DNA of 6,117 nucleotides from Deltaproteobacteria bacterium (lineage in GTDB: Bacteria > Desulfobacterota > Desulfobulbia > Desulfobulbales > BM004), in NCBI GenBank assembly GCA_019313095.1, contig JAFDBU010000239.1, positions 1 through 6,117 on the forward strand. The letters run 5' to 3'. The notes under the pieces are model-generated. The model did no database searches and was not told the DNA's origin. It saw only the letters and a list, made by a program, of their open reading frames with translations. Each line of letters starts with the position of its first letter. Position 1 is the first letter of the stretch. Positions 1 to 5,204 of this stretch are shown here, piece by piece. The position numbers and the translations under genes are program-made.

Positions 1-1213
1 CCTCATAATCCACATTTTCAAAGAGCTCGAGACCATAAATAATGCCGATATCATGCTCTAGGGCCTGCACATCAAGGGGCTCACCGGTCTTCACATCTAT
101 CCTGGCCAAAATGACCTCATCTGAAACCCTTGACCTGTTGTCCAGTTTGACAAAGTCGATAACCGGTGAAATTTTCTTCCGTTCAGGCATGGCTCGACCA
201 ATTTTCCCATAGTCTGCCTGTGAAACAGCAAGCCCGGCAAGCTGTTCACGCTGCTGCTCGGCGGCAGCTTTTCCCTTGGGGATTGCCGCTAGCGATTCGT
301 TAAAATCAGCGGAAGATATACCTGTGAGATCCGGGACAATGAGAATATCTTTGCCGGAGAGAATTGCAATCTGGGCCTCTGTATTGCGCCTGGTAAGGAT
401 ACCGGTCAGCTGCCCGGTTATGCTCACCGCCGAAGTAAGTTCCTCCCTCTTCTTGAGAGGAGTGCTGATGTCAACGGCAATAACAATATCAGCGCCCATA
501 TCCCGCGCCACATCGACCGGCAGGTTGTTGCTGACACCGCCGTCCACCAGCAGGCGGCCGTCCATCTCCACCGGGGCAAATATGCTCGGGACAGACATGC
601 TGGCCCGCATGGATTTTGCGAGATCCCCGGAACTGAGCACCACCGCTTCACCGGTGGTGATATCTGTTGCCACTGCCCGAAAAGGAATGCTGAGCTCATC
701 AAAATCCCTGATGCCGCTCACCGGCAGAGCAAGCTCCTTGAAGATGAGATCAATTTTCTGGCCCTGCAGAAACCCTGTCGGCAGCTTGATCTTGCCGTCA
801 TCGCCCATACCGGGCTTATGCTTGATAAGATAAAGGTCATCGTCCCGTTTCCTGCGGAAGGAACGGTCTTTGCGGGGAATATTGTCATTGAATGCATCTT
901 GCCAGTCAATTGCAGCCAGGGCCTCCTTGATCTCTCGGGGACTTATACCGGAAGCATACAAGCCTCCTACTATTGAGCCCATACTGGTGCCGGTGATGCA
1001 ATCGATGGGGATTCGCATCTCTTCCAACACTTCGATCACGCCGATATGGGCAGTACCGCGTGCACCGCCGCCGCTCAGGACTAGGCAGACTTTCGGCCTA
1101 CCTGCCGGACTAACATTCTGGCTTTTCGCAACTTCTCCTGCACAAGTGGTGTTGTTGGATGAAAAGAGTAAAAATACAAGAAAAAGTATGGCTGCCTGCA
1201 AAAAAATTCTCAT
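1..1213 (-). CDS. Patatin-like phospholipase with start of a POTRA-like domain (PlpD/RssA type), C-terminus outside window
   Basis: Predicted serine lipid hydrolase. The 404 visible residues begin with a signal peptide (hydrophobic residues about 4-17, likely cut after the TCA at 23-25; no lipobox). A patatin domain follows at about 41-250. It carries the oxyanion-hole motif SGGGARG at 47-53, the nucleophile motif GTSMG at 75-79 (Ser77) and the catalytic Asp in LVDGGVSNNLP (Asp224), so the Ser-Asp dyad is intact. From about 348 (ISPVIDFVKLDN) to the window edge the sequence resembles a POTRA domain. In the PlpD family a patatin domain, a POTRA and a 16-strand outer-membrane barrel form a type Vd autotransporter; the barrel would lie beyond position 1 and is inferred. 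The ATG at 1213-1211 has an AGAGGA ribosome site about 7 bases upstream. It is divergent from the ferredoxin gene. A patatin-only periplasmic enzyme is less likely given the POTRA-like tail. Confidence 0.93.
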   Translation of the reverse strand, partial: MRIFLQAAILFLVFLLFSSNNTTCAGEVAKSQNVSPAGRPKVCLVLSGGGARGTAHIGVIEVLEEMRIPIDCITGTSMGSIVGGLYASGISPREIKEALAAIDWQDAFNDNIPRKDRSFRRKRDDDLYLIKHKPGMGDDGKIKLPTGFLQGQKIDLIFKELALPVSGIRDFDELSIPFRAVATDITTGEAVVLSSGDLAKSMRASMSVPSIFAPVEMDGRLLVDGGVSNNLPVDVARDMGADIVIAVDISTPLKKREELTSAVSITGQLTGILTRRNTEAQIAILSGKDILIVPDLTGISSADFNESLAAIPKGKAAAEQQREQLAGLAVSQADYGKIGRAMPERKKISPVIDFVKLDNRSRVSDEVILARIDVKTGEPLDVQALEHDIGIIYGLELFENVDYE

Positions 1214-1242
1214 TGCAAAATCCTCTCATCCGCCGGGCCTGA

Positions 1243-1276
1243 TTACCAGTACTTGACTATTATACTGGCCTGGTAA
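1243..1276. repeat. Nested inverted repeats overlapping the patatin promoter
   Basis: CCAGTA at 1246-1251 is mirrored by TACTGG at 1263-1268 across 11 bases. Overlapping outer arms TTACCAG (1243-1249) and CTGGTAA (1270-1276) form a second inverted repeat around nearly the same centre. The predicted -10 hexamer lies between or on the arms, which is where a repressor operator would sit. As RNA only one of the two pairings could form at a time. Operator function is inferred from position and symmetry only. Confidence 0.4.
1259..1264 (-). promoter_or_regulatory. Candidate -10 element for the patatin gene
   Basis: Read on the minus strand this is a perfect TATAAT. It would start transcription near 1252, giving a leader of about 40 bases before the ATG at 1213. 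No good -35 is found: the hexamer at the 17-base spacing is TGTGTT and there is no extended TG element. An activator-dependent promoter, or a chance match in AT-rich DNA, is therefore possible. Confidence 0.45.
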
Positions 1277-1431
1277 AAGATAACACAGGTTGTTTCCTGT
1301 AAATAAAGATAAAAATAACATTTTTTACACAAACTTAAATTTATACAATAATTACGAATTGAACGAAATGGGAAAAATCATATAAGTCAAAAGACTCAGA
1401 TATACTGGGTATCATGGGTTCAGTTGCACAA

Positions 1432-1442
1432 CCAGAATCTGG
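1432..1442. repeat. 11-base palindrome CCAGAATCTGG
   Basis: The arms CCAGA and TCTGG are perfect mirror images around one central base. It lies about 37 bases upstream of the predicted -35 of the iron-sulfur protein gene, a usual place for an activator site. The palindrome is short and matches no named operator that I recognise. Confidence 0.3.
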
Positions 1443-1461
1443 AAAGATGGACACTCAATGA

Positions 1462-1469
1462 CCATATGG
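1462..1469. repeat. 8-base palindrome CCATATGG next to the predicted -35
   Basis: This perfect palindrome ends 9 bases before the predicted -35 hexamer at 1479 and is loosely flanked by CAAT (1457-1460) and ATTG (1474-1477). It could be half of a regulator site. A perfect 8-base palindrome is expected by chance in a window this size, so support is weak. Confidence 0.2.
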
Positions 1470-1478
1470 AGTAATTGC

Positions 1479-1507
1479 TTGGCAGGATATTATAGAAAAT
1501 ATATAGT
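1479..1507 (+). promoter_or_regulatory. Predicted sigma-70 promoter of the iron-sulfur protein gene
   Basis: The -35 hexamer TTGGCA (1479-1484) matches TTGACA at 5 of 6 positions. The -10 hexamer TATAGT (1502-1507) matches TATAAT at 5 of 6, and the spacer is exactly 17 bases. Transcription would start near 1514, about 35 bases before the ATG. This is the best-formed promoter in the window. Confidence 0.65.
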
Positions 1508-1548
1508 ATTGTGCTATGCCACCATGACTTTATAGCAGGAATTATCCC

Positions 1549-2541
1549 ATGGATGAGAAACAGAAAACCTCACATCTTTTTAGCTGTCCTTCGACCAGAA
1601 AATTCATTCAGGAGTCGAGAACCAACCCTCAGCACTCACTGGGGGACTTAATTCATGGATATATCTACGGCCGCTGGACTTATACTTATATTGGCGTCGC
1701 AAAGGGAAGTCACCCTCTGACAAAAATTCTCGGCCCCCTTTTCAACTTTTTCACATTTCTTTTTATCAAACCAAAGGCTGATGCCCATGAAACGCTCAAA
1801 GGCAATAAAGAAAAAATCACTTTTGCCGATGGCTATCATGGCAAGGTCATGCCCCTAGATAAAGCCAGTAAGCTGGTCACAATCAACCAGCCCCTGAAAC
1901 TGCCTGATCTGGAACAGGTTATTCCTTACAAACGGGCCCGGGCCATCATCCTGGAAAATCCTGATCACATTGCTGTCCTGAAATGCCCCTGCCGGGCTGC
2001 TTCAGAAAACCCCTGCCAGCCCGATGACGTCTGCCTGATCATCGGTGAACCGTTTGCCGGTTTTATTATCGAACACCATCCGGAAAAAGCCAGGTGGATC
2101 AGTCAGCAAGAGGCAGTAAAAATCTTGAAAGCAGAGGAAGAGCGCGGCCACGTGCACCACGCTTTTTTTAAAGATGCCATGCTGGACCGCTTTTATGCCA
2201 TCTGCAATTGCTGCTCCTGCTGCTGCGGTGCCATTAACGCCCACAGGAACGGCACTCCAATGCTTGCTTCTTCCGGTTATGTCTCAGTTGTTGCCATTGA
2301 GAGCTGCATCGGTTGTGGAATCTGCAGTAACTTTTGCCAGTTTGCTGCCATCCAGATAGTTGAAGGTGTTGCCACTGTAAATCTTGAACAATGCATGGGC
2401 TGCGGTGTCTGCGTTTCCAAGTGTGAACATGGAGCAGTCAGTCTCAGGCTCGAACCTGCCAAGGGTGTGCCGCTCGATATCTGTGAGGTGAAAGGGCAGC
2501 AACCAGTGGCAGCAGGGCAGTCTCCGGATGCAGAATTGTAA
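1549..2541 (+). CDS. Cysteine-rich 4Fe-4S ferredoxin-like protein with CNCCSCCC core
   Basis: Iron-sulfur protein of 330 residues, probably an electron carrier or redox subunit; its partner is not identifiable here. The C-terminal third is a classic 2[4Fe-4S] ferredoxin domain with CxxCxxCxxxC motifs at Cys253/256/259/263 and Cys282/285/288/292. In front is a second cysteine-rich region: CPC at 146-148, Cys156, Cys162, then CNCCSCCC at 219-226, which may hold a further cluster. Residues 57-73 (LTKILGPLFNFFTFLFI) are hydrophobic and could touch the membrane, but there is no signal peptide, so it is probably cytoplasmic. I recall near full-length relatives with GYIYGRW, CPCRA and CNCCSCCCG motifs in deltaproteobacteria, annotated only as 4Fe-4S binding proteins. 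The ATG is set by AGCAGGA at 1534-1540, 8 bases upstream. It has its own promoter and is convergent with the TPR gene 25 bases away. Confidence 0.92.
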   Translation: MDEKQKTSHLFSCPSTRKFIQESRTNPQHSLGDLIHGYIYGRWTYTYIGVAKGSHPLTKILGPLFNFFTFLFIKPKADAHETLKGNKEKITFADGYHGKVMPLDKASKLVTINQPLKLPDLEQVIPYKRARAIILENPDHIAVLKCPCRAASENPCQPDDVCLIIGEPFAGFIIEHHPEKARWISQQEAVKILKAEEERGHVHHAFFKDAMLDRFYAICNCCSCCCGAINAHRNGTPMLASSGYVSVVAIESCIGCGICSNFCQFAAIQIVEGVATVNLEQCMGCGVCVSKCEHGAVSLRLEPAKGVPLDICEVKGQQPVAAGQSPDAEL

Positions 2542-2566
2542 CCCGGGTTGAAGGCGGGATTTCTTC

Positions 2567-3241
2567 TTATTCTTTTTCAGGCTTCAGGGTAAAGGCAAAT
2601 CCTTTGTTATTGGCCCAGACCCGGTACTTGTTTATATCCCCCTTGGGCCGGTAGCGACTTGAACCTCTTGTAATCTCAATTTTTTCAGGATTGTTGACGA
2701 GCAGTTCAGCTGCCACCTTGTTTCTTCTGTCCAACGAAAGTGCCCTGCGGGCATCTTCCCTGGCAAGCTGCATTTTTCCGATCTGGGCATAGGCCTCCAT
2801 ACGGATATTATATGATTCCGAGGTGTTGGGCGCCTTGTTGATAATTTCAGTACCATCATCAATGGCCATATCAAGTTTGCCCAGTACCAGATTGGTCAGC
2901 CCTCTCAGTTTGTATGCCTCAACAGAGGGGTTGATCTCAATGGCCTCGCTGAAGTCACTCTCTGCAACCTTATAGGACCCCTTCTCAAAATACATTTCAC
3001 CGCGGCGCAGATAAGCGTCTTGTGTCGGACGCATCTTTATTGACGTACTGAAGTCTCTGATGGCGGCGTCAACGTCCCTTTGGTCCCTGTAAGCCAAACC
3101 ACGCAGAAAGTAAAACTTGTACTTCATGCTCTCCGGGCTCTGTTCTATCGCTTCGGTATATTCTGCAACACCCTGGCTGAAAGCAGTTGAAGACACCAGA
3201 AGAGAGATCAATACAAAGAGGTAAATAATCAGTCGGCACAT
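2567..3241 (-). CDS. Exported tetratricopeptide-repeat protein
   Basis: This 224-residue protein starts with a signal peptide: hydrophobic residues 4-17, then SSTAFS with likely cleavage near 22-23, so it is probably periplasmic. There is no lipobox cysteine. About four TPR units follow, at roughly 40-71, 74-105, 107-138 and 141-172, with the usual pattern of Gly/Ala at helix A and Ala-Ile plus Pro at helix B ends (AIRDFSTSIKMRP; AESDFSEAIEINP). TPR domains mediate protein-protein contacts; the partner is unknown. The last 50 residues are basic and non-TPR. The ATG at 3241-3239 has only a weak purine-rich upstream stretch (GAAAAAG), but the next Met (residue 39) would remove the signal peptide, so the upstream start is preferred. 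It converges with the iron-sulfur protein gene and diverges from the rhomboid gene. No clear terminator follows it. Confidence 0.88.
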   Translation of the reverse strand: MCRLIIYLFVLISLLVSSTAFSQGVAEYTEAIEQSPESMKYKFYFLRGLAYRDQRDVDAAIRDFSTSIKMRPTQDAYLRRGEMYFEKGSYKVAESDFSEAIEINPSVEAYKLRGLTNLVLGKLDMAIDDGTEIINKAPNTSESYNIRMEAYAQIGKMQLAREDARRALSLDRRNKVAAELLVNNPEKIEITRGSSRYRPKGDINKYRVWANNKGFAFTLKPEKE

Positions 3242-3293
3242 GTCTTTTTCGTTTCTGTGAACTTAAAAGTTAATGCAGATTTGTCCCTATACT

Positions 3294-3337
3294 AACCAAT
3301 AGTCCACTGGATTTCATGCGAAAATAACAGATTGGTT
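3294..3337. repeat. Inverted repeat AACCAAT / ATTGGTT in a divergent intergenic region
   Basis: Seven-base arms at 3294-3300 and 3331-3337 are exact mirror images separated by 30 bases. They lie 53 bases from the TPR start and 58 bases before the predicted rhomboid -35. Two half-sites this far apart could bind a regulator dimer to each, but chance cannot be excluded. A shorter palindrome, AACTT-AA-AAGTT, lies at 3260-3271 inside the TPR gene leader. The rest of 3242-3509 is AT-rich and holds no supportable gene. Confidence 0.25.
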
Positions 3338-3394
3338 TAATTTTACCTGTTTCTATGCCGTGTTTTTCAAATCACCAGGGAGAGGATTTTCTTT

Positions 3395-3423
3395 TTGACA
3401 AGCTTAATCTCCATGTTTACCTG
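3395..3423 (+). promoter_or_regulatory. Candidate promoter of the rhomboid gene
   Basis: There is a perfect TTGACA -35 at 3395-3400. At the 17-base spacing the -10 is TACCTG (3418-3423), a poor match to TATAAT. The complete -35 makes a promoter plausible, and the leader would be about 80 bases long. Confidence 0.35.
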
Positions 3424-3509
3424 TTCTATTGAAACATTTTTGCGGACAACTACCCGATCATCTCTGCATTTTGTACCCATTTCAGAGGAGAACTGTTTGC
3501 TTACCCCCT

Positions 3510-4409
3510 ATGACTGAACAAAGGATGACATCAACAATCGGCCTGCCCGCCAGCCGATACCAGGCTGAACAGTGGTCCCTGGTCTTAAGAACGGCAAATA
3601 TTCCCAGCGTTATCAAGTTTGAGGACCGCAGCTGGGTCATCAAGGTTTCTCCGCTGCATGAAAAAAAGGCTTTGCGGGAAATAGCCGCCTTCATGGAAGA
3701 GAACAGCGACTGGCCTCCCCATCATCCTCAAAAAAAGCCCCCCCTTCCGGTATTGACCAAATACCAGCCGCCGACAATTTTGATGATGGGAGCACTGGTC
3801 ATTTTCTTTCTCATTACCGGCTCCTGGTCGGCTAACAGTGTCTGGTTTTCGAACGGGGCGGTATCGGGCAAACAGATCCTTGAAAACGCTCAATGGTATA
3901 GGCTGGTAACAGCCCTGACCCTGCATGCCGATGTTGTGCACCTGTTCGGCAATATTATCATCGGCGGGCTATTGGCCCATTTTCTCTGCCGGCTGCTGGG
4001 CAACGGTCTGGGGTGGTTCCTGATTCTTACTTCCGGAACCTTGGGCAATCTTATGAATATTATTCTGCACGGCAGTTCTCATAATTCAGTCGGTTTTTCA
4101 ACAGCTGTTTTTGGAACCATCGGGATTCTGTCGGGTTATCAGGCCGCAAACAGAAGAACTGCGGCCATGAAAGAAATACTATTGCCCCTGGCAGCAGGAG
4201 CAGGATTACTTGCCTTTCTTGGTACCGGCGGCCCCAGAACAGATCTCGGGGCACATTTCTTCGGTCTCCTGGCCGGCGCAGTCATCGGTGGCCTGCTGGT
4301 TTTCCTCCCTTCGCAGCAGATACTGATTACGAAATCAACCCTGCAGACCAGCCTCTTTGTTATCAGCCTGGCAATTGTCGGCCTAAGCTGGTGGTTTGCC
4401 ATGGCATAA
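3510..4409 (+). CDS. Rhomboid family intramembrane serine protease
   Basis: Integral membrane protease of 299 residues that would cleave substrates within the bilayer by a Ser-His dyad. A soluble N-terminal domain (about 18-68, QWSLVLRTANIPSVI onward) resembles the small cytoplasmic domain seen in some bacterial rhomboids. About seven hydrophobic segments follow, at roughly 88-106, 142-160, 166-184, 196-211, 222-239, 247-267 and 279-297. Family motifs are present: LHADVVHLFGN (His139, His144, Asn148), nucleophile motif GFSTAVFG (Ser197) and DLGAHFFGLLAG (His249). The serine motif has Thr where many rhomboids have Gly. The start is uncertain. The ATG at 3510 best matches the domain boundary but lacks a well-spaced ribosome site (AGAGGAG at 3484-3490 is 19 bases away). 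A TTG at 3429 would add 27 atypical residues, and an ATG at 3525 is also possible. It precedes the acetyltransferase remnant by 72 bases. The substrate is unknown. Confidence 0.9.
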   Translation: MTEQRMTSTIGLPASRYQAEQWSLVLRTANIPSVIKFEDRSWVIKVSPLHEKKALREIAAFMEENSDWPPHHPQKKPPLPVLTKYQPPTILMMGALVIFFLITGSWSANSVWFSNGAVSGKQILENAQWYRLVTALTLHADVVHLFGNIIIGGLLAHFLCRLLGNGLGWFLILTSGTLGNLMNIILHGSSHNSVGFSTAVFGTIGILSGYQAANRRTAAMKEILLPLAAGAGLLAFLGTGGPRTDLGAHFFGLLAGAVIGGLLVFLPSQQILITKSTLQTSLFVISLAIVGLSWWFAMA

Positions 4410-4430
4410 AAAATAACTTACAGTAACATT

Positions 4431-4449
4431 ATAACAGCGGATATGTTAT
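4431..4449. repeat. Small inverted repeat between the rhomboid gene and the GNAT remnant
   Basis: ATAACA (4431-4436) and TGTTAT (4444-4449) could pair around a 7-base loop. The stem is short and AT-rich and has no following T-run, so it is not a convincing terminator. It lies 33 bases before the GTG start of the acetyltransferase pseudogene. Confidence 0.2.
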
Positions 4450-4481
4450 GCCCGAAAGATCATTAAATACAGGATGATATT

Positions 4482-4995
4482 GTGATAACCATACGATACG
4501 AAAAACCGGAAGACCGGCCTTTTGCTAACTCGGTAATTGAAAAGGCCTTTAAAAGAGACGCCGAAGCCAGGTTGGCTGACAAACTGCGCCTGAAGTCTTT
4601 GCTGATCACCTGTCACTGTTAGCAGAGGAGAACGGTACCATTGACGGCCATATCATTTTTACCCCGGTGCTGATAAAAACGGCCTTGAAATGCAGGGTAT
4701 GTGTCTGGCTCCCATGTCAGTCCTGCCATAAATGCAGCGCAGGGGCATCGGATCCTTGCTGGTCATGGAAGGCCTCAAGATTCTGAAACAAAAGGGCTGC
4801 CCTTTGGTAATTGTACTGGACCACTCGGGATATTATCCCAGGTTCGGCTTTCAGCCTGCTTCACTGTTTAATATCAAAAGTCAGTGGGAAAATGTACCTG
4901 AAGAGACCTTTATGATCCTTATCCTGGATGAAAAAGTGATGCGAAATGTTTCAGGTACTACTTCATTCAGAGAAGAATTCAGCGAATCGTTTTAA
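4482..4995 (+). pseudogene. GNAT N-acetyltransferase (YhbS-like), broken by two frameshifts and a stop codon
   Basis: The remains of an acetyl-CoA-dependent N-acetyltransferase are spread over three reading frames. Frame one begins at GTG 4482, with AGGA at 4471-4474, and reads ITIRYEKPEDRPF to LADKLRLKSL, ending at TAG 4620-4622. From about 4604 a second frame continues DHLSLLAEENGTIDGHIIF to VLIK near 4678. A third frame then gives NGLEMQGMCLAPMSVLP, meets TAA at 4729-4731, and resumes MQRRGIGSLLV through to the stop at 4993-4995. QRRGIG is the acetyl-CoA pyrophosphate-binding motif, and YYPRFGFQPA is typical of the YhbS-like group. Adding one base near 4601-4604, one A in the A-run 4675-4679, and reading TAA as a sense codon (GAA fits relatives) restores 171 residues, a normal length. 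The segment 4732-4995 is open but lacks a ribosome site and half the fold. Sequencing error could explain the indels; three lesions in one gene beside intact neighbours favour true decay. Confidence 0.88.
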
Positions 4996-5031
4996 ACTGC
5001 TCCACTGTTATTCATATACAAGGAAAGCGTA

Positions 5032-5099
5032 TTGACTCCAAATAAAACAAAATAATACTTGAAATCACCTATCCAATCTGTGACAATCACGAATATAAT
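5032..5099 (+). promoter_or_regulatory. Promoter region of hflK with overlapping candidates
   Basis: Three candidates overlap. TTGACT (5032-5037) is followed after 16 bases by AATACT (5054-5059). TTGAAA (5059-5064) is followed after exactly 17 bases by GACAAT (5082-5087), which is preceded by an extended -10 TGT. A perfect TATAAT lies at 5094-5099 without a good -35. The second is the most complete. CTTGAAA at 5058-5064 also looks like a heat-shock sigma-32 -35, but no CCCCAT-type -10 sits at the right distance. All would leave a leader of about 100 bases before hflK. Confidence 0.45.
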
Positions 5100-5139
5100 T
5101 ATTTTAAATTATTCATAAACTATTAAACATCTATGATTA

Positions 5140-5171
5140 TCCGGCAAAGGCGGGCTTCCTGCCTTTCTGGA
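5140..5171 (+). repeat. Long imperfect hairpin in the hflK leader
   Basis: Positions 5146-5154 (AAAGGCGGG) pair with 5158-5166 (CCTGCCTTT) around the 3-base loop CTT; one of the nine pairs is G-U. Beyond a bulged C at 5145, positions 5140-5144 pair with 5167-5171 (five more pairs, one G-U). The stem is therefore about 14 pairs and GC-rich in an otherwise AT-rich leader. No T-run follows on either strand, so a simple intrinsic terminator is unlikely. It ends 19 bases before the hflK ribosome site, so an mRNA-stability element, a leader control structure or a dispersed palindromic repeat unit are all possible. Confidence 0.6.
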
Positions 5172-5204
5172 CTATATGCAAATAGAGCAAAGAGAGGAAA
5201 CACT

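Larger units (their letters stand above)
1214..1548. other. Divergent intergenic region, AT-rich, no gene seen
   Basis: This 335-base gap separates the patatin gene from the iron-sulfur protein gene. I see no supportable coding sequence: the only small frame noticed (1414-1461, 15 codons) lacks a ribosome site. The stretch from about 1295 to 1400 is very AT-rich. The gap holds a predicted promoter for each flanking gene, a nested inverted repeat at 1243-1276, a small hairpin-forming repeat at 1285-1300 (ACAGG, 6-base loop, CCTGT), and two short palindromes at 1432-1442 and 1462-1469. The octamer TATACTGG occurs at both 1261-1268 and 1401-1408. Confidence 0.8.

Noticed and set aside
276..1256. 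Long open frames on the plus strand opposite the patatin gene (276-833 and 870-1256), plus shorter minus-strand frames at 424-702 and 718-909
   Set aside because: Their products resemble no family and are low-complexity Ser/Pro/Arg-rich text, while the minus-strand frame through the whole stretch encodes a clear patatin protein with intact motifs.
1414..1461. 15-codon ATG frame upstream of the iron-sulfur protein gene
   Set aside because: It has no ribosome site, and it ends before the predicted promoter of the gene it would precede.
1479..1495. Possible sigma-54 promoter (TTGGCAGG)
   Set aside because: The GG at 1481-1482 requires a GC 10 bases later at 1493-1494, but the bases there are TA. 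The sigma-70 reading fits far better.
2540..2566. AACCCGGGTT palindrome between the convergent genes as a terminator
   Set aside because: The 10-base palindrome has no loop and no proper T-run directly after it on either strand. The alternative CCCG/CGGG stem of 4 pairs is too weak.
5058..5087. Heat-shock sigma-32 promoter for hflK based on CTTGAAA
   Set aside because: No CCCCAT-like -10 occurs at 13-15 bases. The nearest C-rich run is too close and a poor match.
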